Notes: generated from the letters alone by a model not told the origin. Shown: positions 18,964-28,321, counted from the first letter of the stretch. The stretch: DNA of 64,000 nt from Faecalicatena faecalis (GCF_012524165.2 NZ_JABACJ020000005.1:1-64000); one strand, 5' to 3'. A program made the numbers and translations.

Positions 18964-20400
18964 ATGAAGAAAACAAAAGTAGTTTGTACTATGGGACCGA
19001 ATACAAATGACAGGGAGCTGATGCGTAAGCTGATTCAGAACGGGATGGACATTGCCCGATTCAATTTCTCCCATGGGGACCATGAAGAGCATAAAGGCAG
19101 AATGGATATGTTGAAGCAGTTAAGGGAGGAGGAGCGTTCCAACACAGCGATCCTTCTGGATACGAAGGGTCCGGAGATTCGTACAGGGCTTCTTAAGGAT
19201 GGTAAAAAAGTGCATCTGGTAACAGGAGACACCTTTACCCTGACGATTGATGAGATTGAAGGTAATGATAAGAAAGTCTCCATCACATATGAAGGTCTGG
19301 TGGATGATGTGGATAAAGGCAAGCTGATTCTGATCGATGACGGTTTGATCGGCCTGGAGGTTGTCAGCAAGACAGACAGAGATATCATCTGTACAGTCGT
19401 AAACGGTGGAGAGCTGGGAGAGCGAAAAGGTGTGAATGTGCCGAATGTGCCTGTCAGACTTCCGGCGATCACAGATAAGGATAAAGAGGATATTAAGTTT
19501 GGTGTGGAGCAGGATGTGGATTTCATTGCGGCTTCCTTTGTAAGAAATGCGGAGTGCGTGCTGGAAATCAAGGCATATTTAAGGGAACTGAATGCACCAT
19601 ATATTCCGATCATTGCTAAGATCGAGAATGCAGAAGGAATTCAGAATATCGATGAGATCATCCGTGCTGCCGATGGAATCATGGTAGCTCGTGGTGACCT
19701 GGGCGTGGAGATTCCTGCAGAAGAGGTTCCATATCTGCAGAAGATGATGATCCAGAAAGCCAACAATAACTTTAAGACCGTCATCACAGCAACGCAGATG
19801 CTGGATTCCATGATCCGCAATCCTCGTCCGACCAGAGCAGAGGTGACAGATGTAGCCAATGCGGTATATGACGGAACTGATGCAGTGATGCTTTCTGGTG
19901 AGACAGCACAGGGAAAATATCCGGTTGAGGCACTTCAGATGATGGTGCATATCATCGAGAACACGGAGCAACACTTAGATTATGATATCATGCTGGAAAA
20001 AGCAGGAGAGCACTTAAAGACGGGAGTATCCAGCGCGATCGGTTATTCCTCTGTCCTTGCAGCATCCAATCTGAATGCAAAGTGCATTATCACTCCATCT
20101 GTATCAGGTGCGACTGCAAGAGTGGTATCCAACTTAAAACCAAAACAGGAGATTCTTGGTGTGACACCGAATGAGCGGACGTTACGAAGAATGTCTATTT
20201 ATTGGGGCGTCAGACCTTTAAAATCATTAGAATTTGATACAACAGAAGATATCTGCAACGGCGCCATTGAGCTGGCACTTGTGAAACAGTATATTGAGGT
20301 GGGCGATGTGGTCGTGCTGACAGCAGGAATCCCTTCCCCAAGTGTCAAGAAGGAAAAGAGCGGCGTAAGCAATATGATGCGCATTGCAACAATCGAGTAG
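18964..20400 (+). CDS. pyk: Pyruvate kinase
   Basis: A 478-residue glycolytic enzyme making pyruvate and ATP from phosphoenolpyruvate. It shows KTKVVCTMGPNTN at the start, RFNFSHGDHEEH (substrate Arg/Asn/Ser), the catalytic signature IIAKIENAEGIQNIDEII (about 219-236), the Mg ligands in MVARGDLGVEIP and the late motifs TATQMLDSM and MLSGETAQGKYP. It has only the A, B and C domains and lacks the extra C-terminal PEP-utiliser-like domain of Bacillus enzymes. AGGAG lies before ATG. No terminator separates it from the rhomboid-like gene or lysA. Confidence 0.98.
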   Translation: MKKTKVVCTMGPNTNDRELMRKLIQNGMDIARFNFSHGDHEEHKGRMDMLKQLREEERSNTAILLDTKGPEIRTGLLKDGKKVHLVTGDTFTLTIDEIEGNDKKVSITYEGLVDDVDKGKLILIDDGLIGLEVVSKTDRDIICTVVNGGELGERKGVNVPNVPVRLPAITDKDKEDIKFGVEQDVDFIAASFVRNAECVLEIKAYLRELNAPYIPIIAKIENAEGIQNIDEIIRAADGIMVARGDLGVEIPAEEVPYLQKMMIQKANNNFKTVITATQMLDSMIRNPRPTRAEVTDVANAVYDGTDAVMLSGETAQGKYPVEALQMMVHIIENTEQHLDYDIMLEKAGEHLKTGVSSAIGYSSVLAASNLNAKCIITPSVSGATARVVSNLKPKQEILGVTPNERTLRRMSIYWGVRPLKSLEFDTTEDICNGAIELALVKQYIEVGDVVVLTAGIPSPSVKKEKSGVSNMMRIATIE

Positions 20401-20452
20401 ATCCAGGGCGTTATTGGTTCTGTGGATAGAATTACATGAAGAGGAGAGAAAG

Positions 20453-21727
20453 ATGAAGAAAGAACCATTTGTGACAAAAGAACAGTTGGATGAGATCGTA
20501 AAAACTTACCCAACTCCATTTCACCTCTATGACGAGAAAGGAATCCGGGAAAATGTAAAGGCATTGAAAGAGGCCTTTTCCTGGAATCCGGGATATAAAG
20601 AGTATTTTGCGGTGAAGGCTACGCCGAATCCGTTTTTGATTGATATTTTGAAGGAGTATGGATGTGGGTGTGACTGCTCCTCTTATACGGAACTGATGCT
20701 CTCTGACGCTGTCGGTGTGCGCGGGGAAGATATTATGTTTTCTTCCAATGATACCCCTGCAGAGGAGTACGTGCTGGCAGACCGGCTGGGGGCTATCATC
20801 AATCTGGATGATATCACACATATCGAGTTTTTGGAGGAGACCATCGGACACATTCCAGAGACCATAAGCTGCCGCTACAATCCGGGAGGATTGTTCAAAA
20901 TCAGTAATGACATTATGGATAATCCGGGAGACTCCAAGTATGGGATGACCACAGAACAGATCGAAGAGGCCTTTCGAATCCTGAAAAGCAAAGGGGCAAA
21001 GGAATTCGGCATCCATGCATTTTTAGCAAGTAATACAGTGACGAATGATTATTATCCGATGCTGGCGAAGGTATTGTTCGAACAGGCCGTACGTCTTCAG
21101 AAAGCAACGGGAGTACACATTAAGTTCATCAATCTTTCCGGCGGAATCGGCATTCCTTATACCCCGGACCAGGAGCCAAATGATATCCGGGTGATCGGTG
21201 ACGGCGTGCGCAGAGTGTACGAAGAGGTTCTGGTACCTGCCGGGATGGGTGATGTGGCTATTTATACAGAGCTTGGACGTTATATGATGGCACCATACGG
21301 ATGTCTTGTAACAACGGCAATCCATGAGAAGCATACACACAAGGAATATATCGGTGTGGACGCTTGTGCCGTGAATCTGATGCGTCCTGCGATGTATGGG
21401 GCTTATCATCATATTTCCGTTATGGGCAAGGAAGACTGGCCATGTGACCACCAATATGATGTGACCGGTTCGCTGTGTGAGAATAATGACAAGTTCGCTA
21501 TTGATCGAATGCTCCCTAAGATCGAAATGGGAGATTATCTGGTCATTCACGACACGGGAGCGCACGGATTTTCCATGGGATATAATTACAATGGAAAGTT
21601 AAAGTCTGCGGAAGTGCTGCTGAAAGAAGACGGTACAACGCAGCTGATTCGGCGTGCAGAGACTCCGGCAGATTATTTTGCGACCTTTGATTGCTTTGAG
21701 ATTGGGAAAAAACTACTTGAGTATTAA
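20453..21727 (+). CDS. lysA: Diaminopimelate decarboxylase (fold III PLP decarboxylase)
   Basis: A 424-residue PLP enzyme of the alanine-racemase-like fold, expected to make lysine from meso-diaminopimelate. The PLP lysine lies in EYFAVKATPNPFL (about residue 48). Other family motifs are NLSGGIGIPY, TELGRYMMAPYG, VDACAVNLMRPAMYGAYHHI and GDYLVIHDTGAHGFSMGYNYNG. ATG 20453 follows GAGGAGAG; upstream in-frame ATGs fall within the pyk tail and have no ribosome site. KAT in place of the usual KAN at the PLP site and the TabA-like C-terminus leave a related amino-acid decarboxylase possible. No terminator is visible; a tRNA promoter follows at once. Confidence 0.85.
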   Translation: MKKEPFVTKEQLDEIVKTYPTPFHLYDEKGIRENVKALKEAFSWNPGYKEYFAVKATPNPFLIDILKEYGCGCDCSSYTELMLSDAVGVRGEDIMFSSNDTPAEEYVLADRLGAIINLDDITHIEFLEETIGHIPETISCRYNPGGLFKISNDIMDNPGDSKYGMTTEQIEEAFRILKSKGAKEFGIHAFLASNTVTNDYYPMLAKVLFEQAVRLQKATGVHIKFINLSGGIGIPYTPDQEPNDIRVIGDGVRRVYEEVLVPAGMGDVAIYTELGRYMMAPYGCLVTTAIHEKHTHKEYIGVDACAVNLMRPAMYGAYHHISVMGKEDWPCDHQYDVTGSLCENNDKFAIDRMLPKIEMGDYLVIHDTGAHGFSMGYNYNGKLKSAEVLLKEDGTTQLIRRAETPADYFATFDCFEIGKKLLEY

Positions 21728-21745
21728 AAAAGGCTAAAAAAAGTA

Positions 21746-21774
21746 TTGCAAAATGATGCAGGATATGGTAAGAT
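21746..21774 (+). promoter_or_regulatory. Promoter of the tRNA-Leu gene
   Basis: TTGCAA (21746-21751), a 17-bp spacer and TAAGAT (21769-21774), about 48 bases before the mature tRNA. Confidence 0.7.
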
Positions 21775-21822
21775 AAATTTCGGCTTGAGGAACAGATAAA
21801 CATCTGGTTCAAAGGCCGATGA

Positions 21823-21905
21823 GCGGATGTGGCGGAATGGCAGACGCACAAGACTCAAAATCTTGCGGGGGTGACCTCGTGTGGGTTCAAGTCCCACCAT
21901 CCGCA
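21823..21905 (+). tRNA. tRNA-Leu(CAA)
   Basis: An 83-base class II tRNA. The acceptor stem is GCGGATG (21823-21829) with CATCCGC (21898-21904). The anticodon stem is CAAGA/TCTTG with loop CTCAAAA, giving anticodon CAA (21856-21858), which reads UUG. A long variable arm (GGGGGTGACCTCG region) and a T-arm with GGTTCAAGTCC are present. The 3' CCA is not encoded. Confidence 0.96.
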
Positions 21906-21911
21906 GCCTTA

Positions 21912-21941
21912 GAAAGTCCCGTATTTTACGGGACTTTTTTT
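21912..21941 (+). terminator. Terminator of tRNA-Leu
   Basis: AAAGTCCCGT-ATTTT-ACGGGACTTT followed by T residues, starting seven bases after the tRNA. Confidence 0.9.
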
Positions 21942-22059
21942 GAACTTAAAAACACGAAAAAGCCGGCTATGAACAATGCACAATATGGAATGCGAGTGCA
22001 ATTCAGATTTCATGAAGTGTCCATAGCTTTATGAGGATTGCTTAGATTGGAGGTAGAGA

Positions 22060-22107
22060 ATGACTTTAAAAAATAAATCTGGTATTACGGATGGGGCAGC
22101 AGGATGA
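22060..22107 (+). CDS. Possible 15-codon leader ORF coupled to the glycosyltransferase
   Basis: ATG 22060 follows a good TTGGAGG (22047-22053) and encodes 15 residues beginning MTLKNKSG. Its stop overlaps the ATG of the glycosyltransferase (ATGA, 22104-22107), which itself has only a poor ribosome site. It may serve translational coupling. The peptide sequence has no recognisable similarity, and it could be a chance frame. Confidence 0.4.
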   Translation: MTLKNKSGITDGAAG

Positions 22108-23342
22108 GATTACTAAGTATTACAGCACAGAAGCCTGACAGCACCGGCAGCGGAGTGTATCTGACAGAGCTGGTCAGGGGATTTGGGAGAATGGAGATAA
22201 AGCAGGCAGTAGTTGCAGGCGTGAGCAGGGAGGACACCATCTGCCTGCCAGAGAAAGTGCAGATGTTCCCGGTCTGCTTTGAGACAGAAGAGCTGCCTTA
22301 TCCGGTCGTGGGAATGTCGGATGAGATGCCATATAAGAGTACCAGATATTCTGATATGACAGAGCAGATGACACAACAGCTTAAGGATGCTTTTGAACAA
22401 CGGATACATCAGGCAGTTCAGGAGTTTTGCCCGGATGTCATTTTATGTCATCATCTGTACTTCCTTGCAGCGATGGTGCGTCAGTTGTACCCAGAGATTC
22501 CAGTATATGGGATTTCTCATGGGTCTGATTTGAGACAGATTAAGAAAAACGGCTGGCAGAGAGAATATATCCGCCGATGGATACCGAAGCTGAATGTGAT
22601 TTTTGCCCTGCATCAGGAACAGAAGGAAGAAATCTGCCGTCTTTATGCATGCAATGAGGAACAGATACAGGTCATTGGAACAGGCTATAACAGCGAGGTG
22701 TTTTACATAGAGGAGGCACAAAAGCAGAGGGCCAAACAAGGGGACAGTTGTAAAGATCGGCCGGAATCAGAAAAATTGAGACTGATTTTTGCCGGAAAAA
22801 TTTCGGAAAAGAAGGGTGTAAAAAGTCTGATTCGATCCATGCAGTATCTTAAGACCCCAAAGAATGTCAGCCTGACACTTGCCGGTGGTGCAGGGAGTGA
22901 GGTGGAATATCGCGCTATCTGCGAGGAGGCGGAGAAATGCCCTGCAGAAGTTACTTTTACTGGAAGAATGATGCAGAAAGAGCTTGCACACCGTATGAAC
23001 CAAAGTGATGTTTTTGTACTGCCATCCTTTTATGAAGGACTTCCGCTCGTTGTGGTAGAGGCACTGGCATGTGGACTCCGGGTAGTCTGTACGGACCTGC
23101 CGGGCATAAAGAGCTGGCTGGATGCCAATATTCCCGGGCATGGAGTCGTCTTCGTAGAACCGCCGGCTATGGTCAATGAGGACGAGCCGATTGAGGCTGA
23201 ATTGCCACTGTTCGAGAGAAGGCTGGCGGCAGCAGTAGAAAAGGCAGTGGAGAGGGAACTACCGCAGAGGGAAGCTGTGGAACGTATCTCGTGGTGCAGT
23301 CTATGTGGACGGCTTGCGGACAGGATGAGTCATAGACAATAA
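22104..23342 (+). CDS. GT4-like glycosyltransferase
   Basis: A 412-residue GT-B fold enzyme. The N-terminal acceptor half has ITAQKPDSTGSGVYLTELVRGF, with a GSG donor/acceptor loop as in glycogen-synthase-like and GT4 enzymes. The C-half has IFAGKISEKKGVKSLIRSM and the EX7E-type motif LPSFYEGLPLVVVEALACG (about 304-322), the family's nucleotide-sugar site. It is cytoplasmic, with no membrane segment. Donor and acceptor are not readable. It is not inside a larger polysaccharide locus, so a role in a glycolipid or storage glycan is open. Confidence 0.82.
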   Translation: MRLLSITAQKPDSTGSGVYLTELVRGFGRMEIKQAVVAGVSREDTICLPEKVQMFPVCFETEELPYPVVGMSDEMPYKSTRYSDMTEQMTQQLKDAFEQRIHQAVQEFCPDVILCHHLYFLAAMVRQLYPEIPVYGISHGSDLRQIKKNGWQREYIRRWIPKLNVIFALHQEQKEEICRLYACNEEQIQVIGTGYNSEVFYIEEAQKQRAKQGDSCKDRPESEKLRLIFAGKISEKKGVKSLIRSMQYLKTPKNVSLTLAGGAGSEVEYRAICEEAEKCPAEVTFTGRMMQKELAHRMNQSDVFVLPSFYEGLPLVVVEALACGLRVVCTDLPGIKSWLDANIPGHGVVFVEPPAMVNEDEPIEAELPLFERRLAAAVEKAVERELPQREAVERISWCSLCGRLADRMSHRQ

Positions 23343-23448
23343 CGATAAATCCTGTCACTTATATAAAATACCAATTAGGAACAAGCAGTACTTCGTGATA
23401 AAATTCTTTTAACAGAGGAATTAACAGGATGATCAGGAGGTTTGCGGG

Positions 23449-24153
23449 ATGCTGATAGATATGCATATGCATGAGATGCGGTACTCAGGCGATAGTTTTC
23501 TGAAACTGGAGCAGATGGTGGAGCTGGCGAAACGGCGGGGACTCAATGGAATCTGCATTACGGATCATGATAGTATGGGATTAAAGGAGTATGCAAAGGA
23601 ATATTCAGAAAAAACGGGATTTCCGATATTTGTGGGAATTGAGTATTTCTCACTGCAGGGGGACATCGTCGCATTTGGAATCGAAGATTTTCCGAAAGAG
23701 CGGATTCCTGCTCAGGATTTCATCTCCTATGTACAGAGTCAGGGAGGCATGTGCTTTTCAGCCCACCCGTTTCGAAATAATAACCGTGGGCTGGAAGAGA
23801 AGCTGTGTGATATGCAGGGACTTCATGGAGTAGAAGTGCTCAATGGAAGCACACTTTTTGAGGCGAATAAAAAAGCTGCTGATTATGCCAGAAAACTACA
23901 TCTTGCAATGCTTGGTTCCAGTGACTGCCATGTCCCGGAAAAGCTTGGTATCTATGCGACCTATTTTCAGAAGGAAATCAACTCTGTAGGGGAGCTGATA
24001 CAGGCCGTGAGAAACCAGGAATGTATGCCAGCCTATTATAAGGAGGGCAGTTATTATCTCTGGGACACAAAAAATCCCATAGAGGCACCTTTTACGATTC
24101 GAGAAGAAGTATACGAGGCAGAAATGCTGCGTATGGGATCAGCAGCCTTTTAA
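23449..24153 (+). CDS. PHP-domain metal-dependent hydrolase
   Basis: A 234-residue PHP protein. Metal motifs in order are MLIDMHMHEMRYSGDS (1-16), GICITDHDSMG (about 34-44), GIEYF (about 62), CFSAHPFR (about 103-110) and GSSDCHVPEKLG (about 161-172). This is the short TrpH/RNase AM-like class, so a phosphoesterase acting on nucleotides or RNA ends is likely; the exact substrate is unknown. A strong AGGAGG site precedes ATG. It stands alone between the glycosyltransferase and the NACHT gene and has no visible terminator. Confidence 0.82.
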   Translation: MLIDMHMHEMRYSGDSFLKLEQMVELAKRRGLNGICITDHDSMGLKEYAKEYSEKTGFPIFVGIEYFSLQGDIVAFGIEDFPKERIPAQDFISYVQSQGGMCFSAHPFRNNNRGLEEKLCDMQGLHGVEVLNGSTLFEANKKAADYARKLHLAMLGSSDCHVPEKLGIYATYFQKEINSVGELIQAVRNQECMPAYYKEGSYYLWDTKNPIEAPFTIREEVYEAEMLRMGSAAF

Positions 24154-24282
24154 CGCGGAATAAGCAATTTACTACTAAAACTGCCTAAATATAAATACTA
24201 GGTTAGAGGATATTTATTTCTGTGGTGGTCAGATTACTACAGAAAGTTTCAAAGGGGTTCGTTTTATTCGAAAGAGGAGACT

Positions 24283-26700
24283 ATGGATATAAAAACAATT
24301 GACCATATTTTAGCAGGCAGTTTTTTCTTATCTCAGGTATCGGAATATATAATTGGAAAATTGAAGGGGACTGTAGAAAATTTCAAATTGCAGGATTACC
24401 GTTCAGATGATCTTGAATATCAGTTCATCGAAATGTTAGAGGATTCCTTGAACGATACTTTTTCAGAATATGATGATAAAGTAGTATCTGAGAACTTTAA
24501 TCTGTCATTAGAAAATATAAAATTATTAACAAAAGTGTCTAATATAAAGGAAATCTTAGAATTACTGATTGGACAACCTGTTCATGATGATTTATTAAAT
24601 TTGTGGAATGAAAATATAAAAAAAGAAATAACAAAACCAAATAGGGAGTGGCTGTATCGTTATATAACATTTCAGAATACGATAGTGGATGATAGTATTA
24701 GAACTGCAACTAAAATGTATGCAAGGGCTTATGGTGAAACAATGTTTCTCCATAAAAATTCTGAGAAAAGGATACGGTTGCAGGATGTATTTATACAACA
24801 TAAGTACAAAAATATTTCGAATAATAAAGGCCTATCAATAGATTCTGATAATGTATTAGATTATTTAAAGTATTTTATAAATTTTCAGGTAGATATGCAA
24901 TCCGGTTTGGAGTACGTTAATTGTTTATTCATTGAAGGAAATGCGGGATGTGGAAAGAGCAGTCTTGTTTCTTATTTGGCCGATATGTACGAGAAAAGAT
25001 TTAAAGAATGGGTGGATAATTTTGGAGAACGAGAACTTATTTGTATCAGATTAAGAGATATAATACCAGATAATATGAGATTTACTTACGATTCTATTAA
25101 CTCGGATATTTTATCATATCTTAATTTGGATCCATCAGAGAGATTAGATAAAAAGCATAAGAACTCTATTGTTATTCTTGATGGATTTGATGAACTGTGC
25201 ATGGTTGAAAAAATACATGAAAACATAAATTATTACATATATGAATTATTTGAACTATTCAAAGAGTGTAAGATTATTATAACGACACGGCCCCAATATA
25301 TAAATATACGTAGTTTGAATTTCCCTAAGGCGCATATCATGCTATTACATTTTGATAAAGAACAGCGTGTGGCTTGGGTTAATAAATATATGCAGACAAG
25401 TTGTGAGGAGGAGGAAAAGACAGCACTTGAATATATTAAAGGGTTGAATGATAATGATACAAATGGGATTTGTGATACTCCGATGGCGTTATATATGTTG
25501 GTAGCAGGTCGAATTAATGAAGATGCAAAACAGAATAATTGGGTATTATATAATCAAATCTTTTATAGAGAGCTATCAGAAACAGTTTACAATTCTATTT
25601 TTCCTTCAAGCCATGGTACATATTCTCATTCCATTAAAAAGTATAAAGATTTTATATACCGAGTTGGTGCAGAAATATCATATGAGATGTATAAAGGAAA
25701 CAATACAAAATTATATCTGACTAATGATGATATAACAAAAATAATTTCTGGTATGGAAATTTCTGATTTTGATGTTAGAGAAATAGTAAAATATTGTTAT
25801 GCACTTTGTAGTTATTGGAAAATGGATGCGGAAAAAGGAGTTGCAGAATTTTACCATAATAATATTAGAGACTTTTTTATGTGTGAAAAGATTTTTTATG
25901 AAATGGAAAAATTATATCAGGAAACGGAAGATTTAAGTGATAGAATTTTTGCGGAAACATTTGCCAAAAGATTGTTTGAATTATTTTCCTATTCTGAAAT
26001 TAACACAAAGGTGATAGAATTTCTTTATCTTAGAGTTTTATACCAAAAAAATAAGAATAATGATATGAATTTTGCTAAAATTGAAAAGAGTAAAAAGCAG
26101 CTTGAAAACTTTTTCTATTTGTTAGCAGAGGGAAATTTCAGTATGCCTAATGATATAACATTTGGAACGGGTTATGATTCAATTATTAATACACTAATAA
26201 ATACTGTTCAAATTTTTCGGCATGCATATGACCCTTATTTAGAAAATGAAGATAGTATAATTACATGGTTTTATAATGAAGCATTTACCTTTGGTTCTTA
26301 TCCATTTTTTATCAATAATTTTAAGAAAATATTCATAAGAGACTCATTAATCATAAATGAGAGAATAATCTATACAGCTGGGAAGGCGAATTTTTCTTAC
26401 ATTTTGCTTGGAGGGGAAGATTTGCGTGATGTAGAATTTGTATCATGTATTATTCAAAACGCGGCTTTTCAAAACGCTATTTTGTCGGGTGCAAATTTTG
26501 AGGGTTCAGATTTAAGTGGTTCAATTTTTAGGGGAGCGGTTTTACAGAACGGTAACCTAAAAAATTGTAATCTTACTAATTGCATATTTACGGATGCTAT
26601 TTTGATGAATACAATACTTCCTGATGGATCTACATTCGAGAGTAATGTGGAGGCATATAATCATTTGAGAGAACTAAATATTAAGGGATTAATTATATAA
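24283..26700 (+). CDS. NACHT-domain STAND ATPase with C-terminal pentapeptide repeats
   Basis: An 805-residue protein. Residues 1-200 are mostly helical and unrecognised. The P-loop is FIEGNAGCGKSS (217-227), Walker B IVILDGFDEL (296-305) and the sensor IIITTRPQY (331-339), the NACHT order. A helical middle follows. About residues 700-785 are pentapeptide repeats (A/L-N/S-F/L pattern: ANFEGSDLSGSIFRGAVLQNGNL read in steps of five). Bacterial NACHT proteins of this layout act as anti-phage STAND sensors that oligomerise on infection. The gene is visibly more AT-rich, with ATA/AGA/TTA codons, than its neighbours. That suggests horizontal transfer. No partner gene is adjacent. Confidence 0.85.
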   Translation: MDIKTIDHILAGSFFLSQVSEYIIGKLKGTVENFKLQDYRSDDLEYQFIEMLEDSLNDTFSEYDDKVVSENFNLSLENIKLLTKVSNIKEILELLIGQPVHDDLLNLWNENIKKEITKPNREWLYRYITFQNTIVDDSIRTATKMYARAYGETMFLHKNSEKRIRLQDVFIQHKYKNISNNKGLSIDSDNVLDYLKYFINFQVDMQSGLEYVNCLFIEGNAGCGKSSLVSYLADMYEKRFKEWVDNFGERELICIRLRDIIPDNMRFTYDSINSDILSYLNLDPSERLDKKHKNSIVILDGFDELCMVEKIHENINYYIYELFELFKECKIIITTRPQYINIRSLNFPKAHIMLLHFDKEQRVAWVNKYMQTSCEEEEKTALEYIKGLNDNDTNGICDTPMALYMLVAGRINEDAKQNNWVLYNQIFYRELSETVYNSIFPSSHGTYSHSIKKYKDFIYRVGAEISYEMYKGNNTKLYLTNDDITKIISGMEISDFDVREIVKYCYALCSYWKMDAEKGVAEFYHNNIRDFFMCEKIFYEMEKLYQETEDLSDRIFAETFAKRLFELFSYSEINTKVIEFLYLRVLYQKNKNNDMNFAKIEKSKKQLENFFYLLAEGNFSMPNDITFGTGYDSIINTLINTVQIFRHAYDPYLENEDSIITWFYNEAFTFGSYPFFINNFKKIFIRDSLIINERIIYTAGKANFSYILLGGEDLRDVEFVSCIIQNAAFQNAILSGANFEGSDLSGSIFRGAVLQNGNLKNCNLTNCIFTDAILMNTILPDGSTFESNVEAYNHLRELNIKGLII

Positions 26701-26719
26701 AATTATTTTTGAATGATGG

Positions 26720-26752
26720 AAAGTCTTTTCTGAAAGGGAGAGACTTTTTTAT
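26720..26752 (+). terminator. Terminator after the NACHT gene
   Basis: AAAGTCT pairs with AGACTTT around CTGAAAGG, followed by a run of T. Confidence 0.7.
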
Positions 26753-27060
26753 TATATAGGAGTGTGCTCGGCGAAGTAAATGTGTCATGATACCAAAGAA
26801 TACTGAAATTGATAAGATAGTAGCTGAAGTCAGTAGGATTATGCGGAAACAATAGCGGCTATGGGGAGATGAGAAGTAATAAAGCAAATTTAAATATCCG
26901 TTTTGCCCTTACTAAAATAATCTAATCTTTTCGTTTTGTGCAAGTTGAATAGGGAAAAAATATAAATAATTTTAGCAAAATTTAGGAAACAATTAAAAAA
27001 TAAACAAAAATCGTAAGCTTAAAATGTTGAAAAGTACGAAAATGAAAGTGGATTATACGA
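26753..27060. other. AT-rich spacer without a convincing gene
   Basis: A short open frame (from about 26760, ATG at 26787, stop at about 26855) ends IDKIVAEVSRIMRKQ. It has no ribosome site and may be a gene relic left with the NACHT insertion. The rest is AT-rich with no recognisable repeat, tRNA or riboswitch. Confidence 0.5.
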
Positions 27061-27065
27061 ATTGA

Positions 27066-27102
27066 TTGACATAAATTTAGTTGAATGCTAGAATTAGCTA
27101 AA
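27066..27102 (+). promoter_or_regulatory. Promoter of the M24 gene with overlapping dyad
   Basis: Consensus TTGACA (27066-27071), a 17-bp spacer and TAGAAT (27089-27094). A partial palindrome TTTAG...CTAAA (about 27076-27102) covers the -10 box and may be an operator for one of the LacI-type regulators encoded downstream. Confidence 0.7.
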
Positions 27103-27139
27103 ATAATTTATTAAAACTAAAAAATGAAAGGAGGAACGG

Positions 27140-28321
27140 ATGAGACCTAAAATTAGTGAAAGGGAGTTTGAAGAACGGCGTAGAAAAGTGCAGGATTTTA
27201 TGGCAGAGAGAAATCTTGATCTACTGCTCTTATATGCAGATGACCGCTATGTATATGGTCAGGCATATGCCAGATGGATGATTGATTATCAGCCCCAATT
27301 TGAAGCGGCACTGGTGCTGGTACCTGCCAAGGGGGAGATTGCTCTTGTAACAGGAGCAGAATCCGTAGAATTTGCTCTGCATACGTCCAGGTGCAGAACT
27401 GTTTATGCTACCCCCCAATTCCTGCACCCGAACGAGGATTATCCTTACTGTGAAGTGACGAGTTTTGAGGAGGTGATTGCCAGGCTGGAGGCACAGTCAG
27501 AAAGAAAAATCAGACACATTGGGGTTGCGGGAAAAGCGTTTATACCGTATGATTTATTTATGGAAATTGTGGAAAAATTTGGTAATGAGTGGATCCACGA
27601 TGTAGAAGAGGCGTTATCCATGCTCCGTGCAGTTAAGACAGAGGAGGAGATTTCTGTCATACGTTATGCTTACCAGATTGCTGAGAAGGGGATGGATACG
27701 CTGTATCAAAAGCTCAGAGAAGGAATATCAGAAAGAGAGCTGGCAGCAGAAGCAGAGTATGAGATGCGCAAAATGGGTTCCGAGGGCATGGGAATTGAGA
27801 CCATGATTAATTCCGGTCCAGCCAATACCTCACCGATCCTGTCCAGGACGACCTTTAGGGAGCTTCAAAGATCAGACCTGGTTGTTGCGACATTGGCACC
27901 ACGCTATGAAGGATATCATGGGGCAGTCGGAAGACCATTTGTACTGGGAGAGGCACCGAAGGAGATTCAGGCATACATAGAACTTGTCATGAGTGCCCAG
28001 GAAGAGACGATGAAAAGCTTAGGGCCTGGCATGACTGGAAAAGAGATGGATGCTATTTCCAGGAATCAGCTTGAGAAAGCAGGGTTCGGTAAGAATTTTG
28101 CCTATACTGGTATCCATAGTGTAGGAGTCATTGAATTTGAACAGCCCATATTGTCATCTAAATGTGATGTCGTATTAAAGCCGAACATGGTATTTTCCAT
28201 TGACATTCCCCTGTTTTTGAATGAATGGGGCGGTATGCGGCTGGAGAATGGATACCTTGTCACAGAACATGGATGTGAACCATTAAATACCTGGGACAGA
28301 ACATACATAAAGCCGATTTAA
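27140..28321 (+). CDS. M24-fold (creatinase/aminopeptidase P-like) protein lacking metal ligands
   Basis: A 393-residue two-domain protein: a creatinase N-terminal domain (about 1-155) and a pita-bread M24 domain (165-393). In metallopeptidases the two Asp ligands lie in a VDxGxxxxGYxSDxTR-like segment. Here that segment reads SDLVVATLAPRYEGYHGAVG (245-264), with both Asp lost, while His326 (GIHSVG), E335 and E369 (RLEN) remain. Creatinase, a metal-independent member of the fold, shows the same kind of loss. It may thus cut C-N bonds of a guanidino or amide compound without metal. It heads the catabolic locus and has its own strong promoter and AGGAGG site. Confidence 0.78.
   Translation: MRPKISEREFEERRRKVQDFMAERNLDLLLLYADDRYVYGQAYARWMIDYQPQFEAALVLVPAKGEIALVTGAESVEFALHTSRCRTVYATPQFLHPNEDYPYCEVTSFEEVIARLEAQSERKIRHIGVAGKAFIPYDLFMEIVEKFGNEWIHDVEEALSMLRAVKTEEEISVIRYAYQIAEKGMDTLYQKLREGISERELAAEAEYEMRKMGSEGMGIETMINSGPANTSPILSRTTFRELQRSDLVVATLAPRYEGYHGAVGRPFVLGEAPKEIQAYIELVMSAQEETMKSLGPGMTGKEMDAISRNQLEKAGFGKNFAYTGIHSVGVIEFEQPILSSKCDVVLKPNMVFSIDIPLFLNEWGGMRLENGYLVTEHGCEPLNTWDRTYIKPI

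Noticed and set aside
21819..22034. 71-residue plus-strand frame over the tRNA
   Set aside because: It is read through the tRNA-Leu and its terminator.
26760..26860. Possible gene relic after the NACHT gene
   Set aside because: Too short, with no ribosome site and no recognised similarity; noted only as part of the spacer.
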